A stretch of 39,578 nucleotides of DNA from Thalassospira sp. MCCC 1A01428 (GTDB lineage: Bacteria; Pseudomonadota; Alphaproteobacteria; Rhodospirillales; Thalassospiraceae): the NCBI RefSeq assembly GCF_002115825.1, contig NZ_JFJZ01000042.1, forward strand, positions 1 through 39,578, written 5' to 3'. This document shows positions 26,804-35,282 of the stretch, piece by piece. The notes under the pieces are model-generated. The model had not been told where the DNA came from. It ran no database searches and was given only the letters and a program-made list of their open reading frames with translations. The position numbers and the translations under genes were made by a program. How positions within the stretch are numbered: position 1 is the stretch's first letter; each line of letters begins with the position of its first letter.

Positions 26804-27155
26804 GATTATCCACTTTCATATCATTTCAAACAGACCCGTAAATTGGGAAAGTCCGTGTCATGAAGTCAAAGTCGATAAATTGCGGCATGTATTCCAGATA
26901 GTTATAGGGCACTCTGGCAACGCAGTTCGCCTTGGTATTTTACTGCGCCACAATACGATATTGTCGATTATTTCTCATATTCTCGCAGGTGTGCAATGCC
27001 GGTCATAAAGACGCTCCCTGCTTAAATGCCGGTATGCGCAGTAACCCTCAAATTTCTGCCACGGCCAATTTTTTGTTTGACCTGCCTTGCATTTTCAATA
27101 TTGTATTATGATCAATCAAAATACAACAACGACAAAAAACCAACAGAGAGGCCTC
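26804..27155. other. Divergent control region, opine-like gene versus amide operon
   Basis: These 352 bp carry no gene. Regulon site C lies near the minus-strand gene. An AT-rich stretch with the weak dyad ATTG-N9-CAAT (27100-27116) lies near the plus-strand operon. The plus-strand promoter is not clear: TTGACC at 27077 and TATTAT at 27104 are spaced too widely. Confidence 0.5.
26865..26906. promoter_or_regulatory. Shared regulon site C
   Basis: GTCAAAGTCG (26865-26874) and AGTTATA (26900-26906) start 35 nt apart, as in sites A and B, with the second block one base different. On the minus strand it provides TTGACT (26869-26864) as a -35 for the opine-dehydrogenase-like gene, with no good -10. 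Confidence 0.65.
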
Positions 27156-28706
27156 ATGAAAAAAAACGCATTATGGTTTCATTTCGCATTTGCAGGGTCC
27201 GTTCTTTTCGGGGCCTCTTCCCTTTGCGCACAAACACTTAATGTTCAGATTTCGGCGGATTTACGCAGTTCTGAACCCGGCATAAACCGTGATTCCCTAT
27301 CGGATTCCGTCATGATGAATGTTGGCGAAGGATTAGTGGCCTTTGGCGAAGGCGGCGACATCAAACCGATGCTTGCCAAAAGCTGGAACGTTTCCGACAA
27401 CGGCACCACCTACACCTTTCACCTGCGCGATGATGTTGTGTTTCATAATGGCGCCCCCTTAACCGCGGCCCTTGCCAAACAAAGCCTGGATACGCTACGC
27501 GCCACACCTGCCTTTAACTGCGCCTCATTTTTTGACGGGTCGCGCGGTGCGGCGATTGAAAAAATAACGGCACCCGATGCCCATACCGTCGTCATTTCGC
27601 TAAGCAAACCCGATGCGATGTTTTTAAAATATACCGCCCAGTCGCAATGCGGCGGTATGGCGATTATGCATCCAGACAGTTTCTCCAAAGATGGCAGCTG
27701 GGATCACCCGATTGGCACCGGCCCGTTTGTTTTTGATAAATGGACCCGCGGCCAAAGCATCCATCTGACCAGGTTCAAAGACTATAAGCCGGTTGGCGAT
27801 AAAATTGATGGTTATGCCGGGCGCAAAGAGGTGCTGGTTGATGATGTCAACCTGATCGTCACCCCCGATAAATCAACGGCCGTTGCCGCCCTTCGCAGTG
27901 GCGACCTGGACATTTTGCCCTATCTGCCACCCAGCGAAGCCAAAAACCTTATGAACGACCCGGCCTTCAAGGTGGTGGCCGAACCACATGGCGGGATGAT
28001 CACGCTTTTGATGCAAACCGCGGACCCGGTTTTATCTTCGCGCGAAATGCGCCTGGCAATTGCCAAATCCCTTGATATTCCGCAAATCGTGGATGCCGCC
28101 ACCAATGGCCTTGGCACGCCCAATGCGTCGCTTGTGGCAACGCGGTCTGTTTATCACGATGCGGTACAGGACGAACGGATCGCCTATGCCCCGCAAGATG
28201 TCACGGACCTTTTGAAGGCGGCAGGATATAAGGGCCAGGAAATCGTCATTCAAACCAATCGGCGCAACCCGATTAACGAAAATGTTGCCATCATCTCGCA
28301 GGCAATGTTGCAAATGAACGGCATCAATGCCCGGATCGAGGTTCTGGAATGGGCCACCCAGCTTGACCGTTTTCGCAATGGCAAATATCAGCTTTCCGCC
28401 TTTAACTATTCCAACCGCGCCGACCCGGCCCTGGCCTATAGTGCGGTCACCGCATCCAAAAAAGACCGGGGCAGCGCAATTTGGGATGACCCCAAAGCCA
28501 TCGCCCTTTTAAACGACGTGCTGCAAACCCCCGACGGACCAAAACGCCAGGCCCTGTTTGATCAATTGCATGAATTGTTCTTGCATGACGTGCCCATGCT
28601 GATGCTGGCAAACGGCATTGATGTTTCCGTTACCGCCGCCGACATCGTGGGCTATCGCACCTGGAACGGCTTCACCCGCCTATGGGGTGTCGGGGTTAAA
28701 AAATGA
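27156..28706 (+). CDS. ABC transporter substrate-binding protein (SBP_bac_5), amide operon
   Basis: This periplasmic binding protein of the peptide/nickel family (PF00496) has 516 residues. I chose ATG 27156: GAGAGG precedes it and a clean signal peptide (1-25, ending LCA) starts there, while an in-frame upstream ATG at 27087 adds 23 polar residues. Motifs include MLAKSWNVSDNGTTYTFHLR, HPIGTGPFVFDKWTRGQ and KSTAVAALRSGDLDILPYLP. It is the first gene of a long plus-strand operon encoding its own permeases, ATPase and amide hydrolases. A stable hairpin after it should raise its expression relative to the other genes. The ligand is probably a peptide-like amide. Confidence 0.9.
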   Translation: MKKNALWFHFAFAGSVLFGASSLCAQTLNVQISADLRSSEPGINRDSLSDSVMMNVGEGLVAFGEGGDIKPMLAKSWNVSDNGTTYTFHLRDDVVFHNGAPLTAALAKQSLDTLRATPAFNCASFFDGSRGAAIEKITAPDAHTVVISLSKPDAMFLKYTAQSQCGGMAIMHPDSFSKDGSWDHPIGTGPFVFDKWTRGQSIHLTRFKDYKPVGDKIDGYAGRKEVLVDDVNLIVTPDKSTAVAALRSGDLDILPYLPPSEAKNLMNDPAFKVVAEPHGGMITLLMQTADPVLSSREMRLAIAKSLDIPQIVDAATNGLGTPNASLVATRSVYHDAVQDERIAYAPQDVTDLLKAAGYKGQEIVIQTNRRNPINENVAIISQAMLQMNGINARIEVLEWATQLDRFRNGKYQLSAFNYSNRADPALAYSAVTASKKDRGSAIWDDPKAIALLNDVLQTPDGPKRQALFDQLHELFLHDVPMLMLANGIDVSVTAADIVGYRTWNGFTRLWGVGVKK

Positions 28707-28744
28707 TCTGCGGCACAAACATCGCCAGAAAAAACAATAGCTTC

Positions 28745-28780
28745 GCGCAGCACTGGTTTCCCAAAAACCAGTGCCTGCGC
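28745..28780 (+). other. Strong intercistronic stem-loop between binding protein and permease
   Basis: GCGCAG plus CACTGGTTT (28745-28759) pairs with AAACCAGTG plus CTGCGC (28765-28780), a 15-bp stem with one bulged C and a 5-nt CCCAA loop. There is no U tract. Hairpins here are common in ABC importer operons and protect the binding-protein mRNA 3' end, giving more binding protein than permease. Confidence 0.75.
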
Positions 28781-28811
28781 TAAACGCAGAACACGCAAAC
28801 AGGGGCGCATA

Positions 28812-29756
28812 ATGCTCAGATTCATGGTTGCACGTTTGCTTACAGCCATACCAACGCTCATTCTGGTTTCAATTACCGTTTTTACCATGATCCGGCTGGT
28901 TCCGGGCGACCCGGTCACCCTCATGCTGGGCGATAACGCCGACCAGCAGGTCTATGACGCAATGCGCCACCATCTTGGGCTGGATCAATCCATTCCCACC
29001 CAGATGTTTCTATGGTTTCAGGCCCTGTTGCACGGCGATTTGGGGCACTCCATCACCACCGGCGAACCGGTCTTGCAGCTTGTGCTGCATCGCTTCTTTG
29101 TCTCGGCCCAGCTTGTGTTAATTGCCATTGCCATATCGGCCTTCATCGCCGTGCCTTTGGGCATGATCGCCGCCTGGCGCCAAAGCAGCGGCTTTGACCT
29201 CGGTGTTGTCATAACCGCAACAATGCTGATGTCGATCCCCACCTTCTGGGGTGGGTTGATGTTGCTGTTGTTTTTTGGCCTTAAACTCGGCTGGCTCCCG
29301 GTGATCGGATATGTCTCCATCGCCCAGAATTTCTGGAGCGGGCTGATCTATCTGATCATGCCGGTCGCGTCCCTGGTGTTGCATGAAACCGGCATTCTGG
29401 TCCGTATGGCACGGGCATCAACCCTGGATGTTTTACGCCTGGATTACATTACCCATGCACGCGCCAAAGGCCTTTCAGATGCCGCCATCCTGACCCGGCA
29501 TGTGGCCCGCAATGCGTTTGGCCCCACCTGGACCTTGCTGGGGCTTATTCTGGGCAATTTATTGGGCGGTGTTGCTGTTATCGAAACCGTTTTTACAATT
29601 CCCGGCCTTGGGCGCCTGATTGTTGAATCCATTTTCGGTCGTGACTACCCGGTCTTGCAGGGCTGCCTGCTGTTTGTCGCGGTGACCTATGTGGTCGTTA
29701 ATCTGATCATTGATCTGTGCTACCCCCTGTTCGATCCAAGGATAAAAGCCCAATGA
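28812..29756 (+). CDS. Dipeptide-type ABC transporter permease (DppB-like), amide operon
   Basis: This inner-membrane permease has 314 residues. It starts MLRFMVARLLTAIPTLILVS and continues IRLVPGDPVTLMLGDNAD and MRHHLGLDQSIP, the DppB/OppB signature. The EAA loop is ARAKGLSDAAILTRHVARNA. AGGGG lies 7 nt before the ATG. It follows the intercistronic hairpin and overlaps the next permease gene by 4 bp (ATGA). Confidence 0.92.
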   Translation: MLRFMVARLLTAIPTLILVSITVFTMIRLVPGDPVTLMLGDNADQQVYDAMRHHLGLDQSIPTQMFLWFQALLHGDLGHSITTGEPVLQLVLHRFFVSAQLVLIAIAISAFIAVPLGMIAAWRQSSGFDLGVVITATMLMSIPTFWGGLMLLLFFGLKLGWLPVIGYVSIAQNFWSGLIYLIMPVASLVLHETGILVRMARASTLDVLRLDYITHARAKGLSDAAILTRHVARNAFGPTWTLLGLILGNLLGGVAVIETVFTIPGLGRLIVESIFGRDYPVLQGCLLFVAVTYVVVNLIIDLCYPLFDPRIKAQ

Positions 29757-30568
29757 GCCTGCGTAGAACAAACCAAATCCTGGGAAGCAGCCTGGTCGCT
29801 TTCTTCCTTGTTGTGGCTTTGACAGGGTTGCTCTGGACGCCGGAAAACCCGCTGGCCATTCACCTGCAAGATAAACTTATGCCCCCGGGGCCGGGCCATT
29901 GGCTGGGCACGGATGAATATGGCCGCGATGTTTTATCGCGCCTTATGGCCGCAGCCGGCACCAGCGTTTCCATTTCAACGCTGACGGTTTTGTGCTCGGT
30001 CTTTTTCGGGCTGATCCTTGGTGCGCTTTCGGGCTATTGCCGGGGCTGGGTGGACCGCACCATCATGCTGTTTACCGACACGCTTCTGGCCTTTCCGTCC
30101 ATGCTGCTGGCCCTTGCCTTGCTTTCCATCATGGGCACCAACATTTCCGGCGTTATCATCGCGCTCGGCCTGGCCTATTTGCCCACGGTCACGCGCGTTG
30201 TGCGCGGGTCGGTCATGTCGCTGCGCGAACAGGATTATATCGAAGCATCCCGCCTGATGGGGCACCCCGCCGGATATACCCTGCTTGTCCATATTATTCC
30301 CAACTGCCTGGCACCGGTAATCGTGATTGCGACATCCATGTTTGGCTCGGTCTTGCTGACCGAAAGTGCGCTGAGTTTTCTGGGGCTGGGCGTGCCGCCG
30401 CCCGCACCGACATGGGGCAATATGCTGGCTGGCGCGCGGCCCTATATGGAACAGGCCGTCTGGCTGGGGATTTTTCCGGGCCTGTGTATTTCGATGACAT
30501 TGCTGGGCATCAACCTGTTTGGCGACTATGTCCGCGACCGATTTGACCCACGGATGAGGGGCCTGTGA
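29753..30568 (+). CDS. Dipeptide-type ABC transporter permease (DppC-like), amide operon
   Basis: This inner-membrane permease has 271 residues. After a first helix (about 11-26) comes HWLGTDEYGRDVLSRLMAAA, typical of DppC. The EAA loop is EASRLMGHPAGYTLLVHIIP, and the end GDYVRDRFDPRMRGL is typical of the family. ATG 29753 overlaps the upstream stop; the longer frame from 29717 lies within the previous gene. The N-terminal cytoplasmic part is short compared with DppC, whose usual length is about 300. Confidence 0.92.
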   Translation: MSLRRTNQILGSSLVAFFLVVALTGLLWTPENPLAIHLQDKLMPPGPGHWLGTDEYGRDVLSRLMAAAGTSVSISTLTVLCSVFFGLILGALSGYCRGWVDRTIMLFTDTLLAFPSMLLALALLSIMGTNISGVIIALGLAYLPTVTRVVRGSVMSLREQDYIEASRLMGHPAGYTLLVHIIPNCLAPVIVIATSMFGSVLLTESALSFLGLGVPPPAPTWGNMLAGARPYMEQAVWLGIFPGLCISMTLLGINLFGDYVRDRFDPRMRGL

Positions 30569-32235
30569 TGACTGACACCGAAATTTTGTTAAGTGTGCGC
30601 GCCCTCGAACTGGGGCTAGTCAGCCCCAATGACAACCGCATTGTCAAATCTGCCAGCTTTGATCTGAAACCGGGCGAGGTTTTGGGCCTTGTCGGGGAAT
30701 CAGGATCGGGCAAGACCATGCTGGGCCGCTCGCTTTTTGGCCTTCAGCCCGGCGTTGTCGTTCCCTATGGCGGAGACATCCTGTTTCAGGGCCGTTCGGT
30801 GCTGAACATGAAAGCCAAGGACCTGCGCCAACTGCGCGGGGCGGAAATCGGCATGGTTTTTCAAGAACCCATGACATCGCTGAACCCGTCCATGACCATT
30901 GGTCGCCAGCTGAATGAACCACTGCAAGAACATACCGACCTGAACGCAAAAGAACGCCGTGCCCGCATCCTTGAAATTATGGAACGGGTGGGCATCCCGG
31001 CCCCGCAAGACCGGCTGGATGATTATCCCCACGAATTTTCCGGCGGCATGCGCCAGCGCATCATGCTGGCATCGGCGATGTTGCTAAAACCTGCCCTGCT
31101 GATCGCCGATGAGCCGACAACCGCACTCGATGCCCTGGTCCAGCGCAGCGTTTTGAAACTCATGCTGGAACTGACCAAAGAAGAAGGCACCGCATTAATC
31201 CTGATCAGCCATGATTTACCGATGGTGGCACATTATTGCGAACGCCTGCTTGTTATGCGCCAGGGGGAAATTGTTGAATCGGGCGTGACGGCCGATATTC
31301 TGGCAACCCCGCAACACGAATATACCCGCAACCTGCTGCGTTCCATGCCCGAACGCGGGCCTGTTCGCCCGTTCGAGGATACCGACCAACCCATCCTTAA
31401 AACCCGGGATCTGGCGGTTGAATATAAATCCCGGTCGGGTTTGTTTGGCAAGGTTGACAAGAAAAAGGCCCTGCACGGCATTAATCTTACGGTGCGGCGC
31501 GGCGAGGTTGTGGCGGTTGTCGGGGCCTCGGGCTCGGGCAAAACCACCCTTGGCAAGGCCATTGCCCATCAAATCAAAACCAGTGCGGGCGAGGTGTTAT
31601 TTCGCGGGCAGGCAGTAAAAAAAGGCAGTGCCACATGGATGGATTACCGCCGAAATTGCCAAATGATCTTTCAGGACCCGTTTGGGTCGCTTGATCCGCG
31701 CTTTACCATTCGGCGCACGCTTTCCGAAGCCCTGTATCACGAAAAAGACCTTTCGCGTTCCGAACGGAACGAGCGCATTTGCACCGCGATTGAGGAAGTC
31801 GGCTTAGGCATCGCCCATCTTGACCGCCTGCCCCACGAACTTTCCGGCGGGCAGCGCCAGCGTGTTGCCATTGCGCGGGCCATTATCGGACGTCCCGATT
31901 TCGTCATCGCGGATGAAGCCGTCTCGGCCCTGGATGTCACCGTGCGCGCACAGGTATTGGAACTTCTGAGTAACCTGCAACATCGTTATGGCTTTTCCTG
32001 CCTGTTCATCAGCCACGATCTGGGCGTGGTGGAACAACTTGCCGACCGCGTAATTGTTATGCGCGATGGCAAGATCACTGAAGAAGGGGCGCGCAACCAG
32101 ATATTTGACACCCCCAAAAGCGACTATACACGCGCCCTGCTTTCGGCAATTCCCAAGCTGAACCGCACCGAAACCGGCGTTGTTTTAAGCTGGCGTTTTG
32201 ACGAACCGAACATGACAACGGAGGCCGTAGGATGA
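30568..32235 (+). CDS. Dipeptide-type ABC transporter, fused double ATPase, amide operon
   Basis: This cytoplasmic double ATPase has 555 residues. The first half has Walker A GESGSGKT, signature FSGGMRQR and Walker [13 protein letters not shown]. The second half has GASGSGKT, LSGGQRQR and [12 protein letters not shown]. The peptide-transporter extensions are HEYTRNLLRSMP and [12 protein letters not shown]. The start is ATG 30568 in TGATG, one base overlapping the permease stop, with GAGGGG upstream; GTG 30565 is also possible. It overlaps the following hydrolase gene by 4 bp (ATGA), so transport and hydrolysis genes are translationally coupled. Confidence 0.92.
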   Translation: MTDTEILLSVRALELGLVSPNDNRIVKSASFDLKPGEVLGLVGESGSGKTMLGRSLFGLQPGVVVPYGGDILFQGRSVLNMKAKDLRQLRGAEIGMVFQEPMTSLNPSMTIGRQLNEPLQEHTDLNAKERRARILEIMERVGIPAPQDRLDDYPHEFSGGMRQRIMLASAMLLKPALLIADEPTTALDALVQRSVLKLMLELTKEEGTALILISHDLPMVAHYCERLLVMRQGEIVESGVTADILATPQHEYTRNLLRSMPERGPVRPFEDTDQPILKTRDLAVEYKSRSGLFGKVDKKKALHGINLTVRRGEVVAVVGASGSGKTTLGKAIAHQIKTSAGEVLFRGQAVKKGSATWMDYRRNCQMIFQDPFGSLDPRFTIRRTLSEALYHEKDLSRSERNERICTAIEEVGLGIAHLDRLPHELSGGQRQRVAIARAIIGRPDFVIADEAVSALDVTVRAQVLELLSNLQHRYGFSCLFISHDLGVVEQLADRVIVMRDGKITEEGARNQIFDTPKSDYTRALLSAIPKLNRTETGVVLSWRFDEPNMTTEAVG

Positions 32236-33770
32236 GCCATAAAGACGGACTGATCCGCGCAACGCCTGAAAGTCACAAAACGGACCCGGCCATCATTTTA
32301 ACCGTGCTTGATGAAATTGAACGCGCCGGAATTGAAATGCACAGCCTGCTGGTCTGGCATGATGGCGCCTTGATTACCGAGGCCTATTGGGCCCCCTACG
32401 GGCCTGAACGCTTGCATATGATGCATTCGGTGACCAAAAGTTTCACCTCGATGGCGGTCGGACTGGCCATCGAGGATGGTAAACTAAACCTGACAGACCG
32501 GGTGATCGACTTTTTCCCGGAATTTGAAAATTCGGCTGCCAATGGCATCGAGGCCATGCAAATTCGCCATCTGCTGACAATGACCAGCGGTCATGCCTGC
32601 GGTATTTCCGGTGGATCATGGCGCAAACTCAAAACAAGCTGGGTCGAAGATTTCCTTAAACAACCCATTGTCTATGCGCCGGGCGAAATTTTCATTTATG
32701 ACAGCGCATGCAGTTATATGCTCTCGGCCATTGTTCAGCGTGCTTTGGGGCGCACGGTCCATGATTACCTGACGGATCGCGTGTTTACCCCCCTGCAAAT
32801 GTCACCCGATATTGGCTGGGACAAAAGCCCGGAAGGGATTAATAGCGGCGGCAACGGCCTGACATGCCGAACATCGGATTTGCTAAAGCTCGGCATTTTG
32901 CATTTGCAACATGGCAACTGGAACGGTGATCAGATTTTGCCGGAAAACTGGGCCAAAGCCGCCACCGGCATGCAACTGCGCGATGTCTCGCTCGGTGTGT
33001 TAACCGGCGAGCATTATCTTGGTCCCGATGAAAGTGTCGGCGACGCCGCCCCGGAACGGCGGGAAGGATATGGCTATCAATGGTGGCGTGGTGCCCATGA
33101 CAGCTATGCCGCGACCGGCCTGTTTGGCCAGGCCTGCATTGTGCTGCCCAATGAACGGGCCGTCATCGCCTTCACCGCGGGCATGGACGATAATGATCGC
33201 CGTTTTCACGGCCTTATCCATGATGTATTGCGCCCCGCCCTTGGCTCTTGGGACAAGCCCGATTTGCCGGGCCGCATCAATATGCTGGAGCTTTCCCCGC
33301 CGCCGCGTGAAAGCTGGGCGCATGCGCCGCAAAACTGGGCGGGCACCTACAAGGCCGAACCCAATGATCAGGGCATCACGGCCCTGCGCCTGGAACAATC
33401 CGGTCGCGATATTGTCTTTATTCTCGAGGACCATCGCGGGGTGCATCGCATTCAGGCCGGGTTGGGGCACAGAATTGAAAGCATCACCACCATGACCGGC
33501 GCACGCCTGCACCATGCCTATGAACCCGATGCAGGCTTTGCCGTGGCAGCATGGGCTGCATGGTCAGAAATGGATGACGAAGGCTGGCACAGTCTGACAT
33601 TTGACTGGGCCTTCATCGAAACCGCCTTCCGCGATACGGTACGCTGCAAATTGCGCAATGGTATCGTGCGGATGTCCCGGCAGGTGAATGTGAATTCGTC
33701 CATTCTGTCGCTGCCCGAAATAAAAGGGCACCTGACCCAAAACGCCCGGCAAAAAGAAACCGCATCATGA
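32232..33770 (+). CDS. Serine hydrolase of the beta-lactamase/D-aminopeptidase fold
   Basis: This 512-residue protein of the class C beta-lactamase-like family (PF00144) has no signal peptide, so it is cytoplasmic. The nucleophile motif S-x-x-K is HSVTKSF (Ser66, Lys69). The second catalytic element is YDSACSYML (Tyr156), in the place of Y-x-N/S. GLFGQACIVLPN replaces the usual HTG loop. Residues from about 355 on form an extra C-terminal beta domain of the type attached to D-aminopeptidases and esterases. It lies between the transporter and amidohydrolase genes, so it probably cleaves an imported amide, peptide or ester, not antibiotics. Confidence 0.85.
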   Translation: MSHKDGLIRATPESHKTDPAIILTVLDEIERAGIEMHSLLVWHDGALITEAYWAPYGPERLHMMHSVTKSFTSMAVGLAIEDGKLNLTDRVIDFFPEFENSAANGIEAMQIRHLLTMTSGHACGISGGSWRKLKTSWVEDFLKQPIVYAPGEIFIYDSACSYMLSAIVQRALGRTVHDYLTDRVFTPLQMSPDIGWDKSPEGINSGGNGLTCRTSDLLKLGILHLQHGNWNGDQILPENWAKAATGMQLRDVSLGVLTGEHYLGPDESVGDAAPERREGYGYQWWRGAHDSYAATGLFGQACIVLPNERAVIAFTAGMDDNDRRFHGLIHDVLRPALGSWDKPDLPGRINMLELSPPPRESWAHAPQNWAGTYKAEPNDQGITALRLEQSGRDIVFILEDHRGVHRIQAGLGHRIESITTMTGARLHHAYEPDAGFAVAAWAAWSEMDDEGWHSLTFDWAFIETAFRDTVRCKLRNGIVRMSRQVNVNSSILSLPEIKGHLTQNARQKETAS

Positions 33771-34600
33771 CAAAGCACCGCATCGCAGACATGACGGCGG
33801 CCGAGTTTGCCGCACGGACACAGGAACCAACCGTCATTCTGGTTCCGCTTGGATCGCAGGAAGTGCAAGGCCCCCATTGCCCGATGGGCGATTACCAACT
33901 GGCCGAACGCCTTGCCGTTATGGCAGCACAGGATGCAGGCCCTTGCGCGCTTGTTGCGCCGGGACTTCCCTTTGGGTATGCCGACTTTTTCCGGGATGTT
34001 GCCGGTGGCATGCAATTGCGTCCCGAAACATTTAAGGCGGTCCTGCGCGATATGCTCGACAGCCTGCTAGACCACGACCTTAACCGTCTGCTGATTTTTA
34101 ACGGCCATACCACAAATGCCTCGCTGATCTCGCAAGTCGTGCGCGATATTCGCCGTGATCGGGGCATTATGGTGCCGTCACTTGATATTTGGAAAACCAT
34201 CCCCGACAGCCTGTTAGAAACCCTGTTTGGCGACACCACCGTACGCGGGCATGGGGGTGAACCAATCAGTTCGATCGCCCTGCATTTATATCCCGAACAG
34301 TGCCGCATGGACCTTCGAACGCAGAAAACACCTCGCAAAACAGCCCTTGGTTTCCCTGTGCGCGGTGTGTCTGACGTCACCTTTGAGGGTATCGCGCTTA
34401 ACCTGCCGTTGAATGCCAAAGACGTTGATGAGAACGGATTACTTTCCGGCTCGGCGGCTTTGGCGTCATCACAACATGGCGAAAAACTGGCGCAGCATAT
34501 CGTCGGCATAACAGCCCGCCTGATCCGTTCTTTGCTTAATGCTGACCCTAAAAACCCGTTTATGTCGGAGGCATCGCATCTTGACCCGCTATCGTATTGA
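33767..34600 (+). CDS. Creatininase-family amidohydrolase
   Basis: This 277-residue metal-dependent amidohydrolase family protein (PF02633) belongs to a family that includes creatinine amidohydrolase, formamide hydrolases and MftE peptidase. The metal-site segment is GSQEVQGPHCPMGDYQL (29-45). The following NGH motif is FNGHTTN (His114), and GHGGEPISS carries another conserved Glu. Compared with the usual E-Q-H-G-P-H, the metal-binding His at the third position is Gln34, and the Asp lies one residue earlier. This may be a subfamily variation or an altered metal site. ATGA overlaps join it to the upstream gene. It would open cyclic or linear C-N bonds of the imported compound (inference). Confidence 0.82.
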   Translation: MTKHRIADMTAAEFAARTQEPTVILVPLGSQEVQGPHCPMGDYQLAERLAVMAAQDAGPCALVAPGLPFGYADFFRDVAGGMQLRPETFKAVLRDMLDSLLDHDLNRLLIFNGHTTNASLISQVVRDIRRDRGIMVPSLDIWKTIPDSLLETLFGDTTVRGHGGEPISSIALHLYPEQCRMDLRTQKTPRKTALGFPVRGVSDVTFEGIALNLPLNAKDVDENGLLSGSAALASSQHGEKLAQHIVGITARLIRSLLNADPKNPFMSEASHLDPLSY

Positions 34601-35282
34601 TCCTTTACCGGCACCTTTGGACCCGGCCTTGCTGGCAAAGCTGGAGCAGGTTGAAACCGCCACCCTTGGTCATGTGCGCCTGACCGGATTTGCCAATCGG
34701 GCCATTCAGGCGCTCGATAACCAACAGGCGATACGGGCCGGTGTCGCCGTCACCCTGGCGCTACCGCCGATGTGTTCAACGCTGATGCATTACGCGGTAA
34801 GCAAAATCCGCCCCGGCGACATGCTGGTCGTGGACCGCTTGGGCGATGACCGCCATGCCTGCCTTGGCGGGGCGGTGGCGCGTGCGGCAAAACTGGCGGG
34901 GGCTGTTGGTGTCATCATTGACGGACCCGTCACCGACATTAACGAAATTCTCGATGAAGGCCTGCCGGTTTGGTGCCGGGGGGCATCGTCCTTAACAACA
35001 CGAAGGCTGAATTTGGGCGGCACATTTAACCGCCCCATCGCCTGCGGCAATACCCCCGTATTGCCCGGTGATGTCGTGTTGGCGGACGCATCCGGCGTGG
35101 TTTTTCTGCCCGCCGACGAAGCCAAAGACGAAGCCGATGCCGGCATTGCCCGCCAGGGCCGCGTCGCCCGCACCATGGAACGCCTGCAAAACGGCGAACG
35201 CCTGGGCGACATTACCGGCGTTGTGAAACAGATCGATGACGCCATCGGTGCAAACACGAATACAGAGACGAAAACATCATGA
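34581..35282 (+). CDS. RraA-like protein (HMG/CHA aldolase fold), catalytic Arg replaced
   Basis: This 233-residue protein of the RraA/demethylmenaquinone-methyltransferase-like family (PF03737) is homologous to class II pyruvate aldolases. The family core is GDMLVVDRLGDD, CLGGAVARAAKLAGAVGVII and DGPVTDINEI. Active aldolases carry Arg-Asp in the last motif, whereas here it reads Thr-Asp, so normal pyruvate aldolase activity is doubtful. I chose TTG 34581, preceded by GGAGG 9 nt upstream. The ATG at 34539 would overlap the creatininase gene by 62 nt and adds residues unlike the family. Its substrate in this amide operon is unknown. Confidence 0.82.
   Translation: MTRYRIDPLPAPLDPALLAKLEQVETATLGHVRLTGFANRAIQALDNQQAIRAGVAVTLALPPMCSTLMHYAVSKIRPGDMLVVDRLGDDRHACLGGAVARAAKLAGAVGVIIDGPVTDINEILDEGLPVWCRGASSLTTRRLNLGGTFNRPIACGNTPVLPGDVVLADASGVVFLPADEAKDEADAGIARQGRVARTMERLQNGERLGDITGVVKQIDDAIGANTNTETKTS

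Noticed and set aside
27077..27109. TTGACC/TATTAT promoter of the amide operon
   Set aside because: The spacer is 21 nt, too long for a normal sigma-70 promoter.
32232..33770. Antibiotic-resistance beta-lactamase
   Set aside because: There is no signal peptide, the HTG loop is replaced, a C-terminal extra domain is present and the gene is coupled to a peptide importer. It fits a cytoplasmic amidase, peptidase or esterase.
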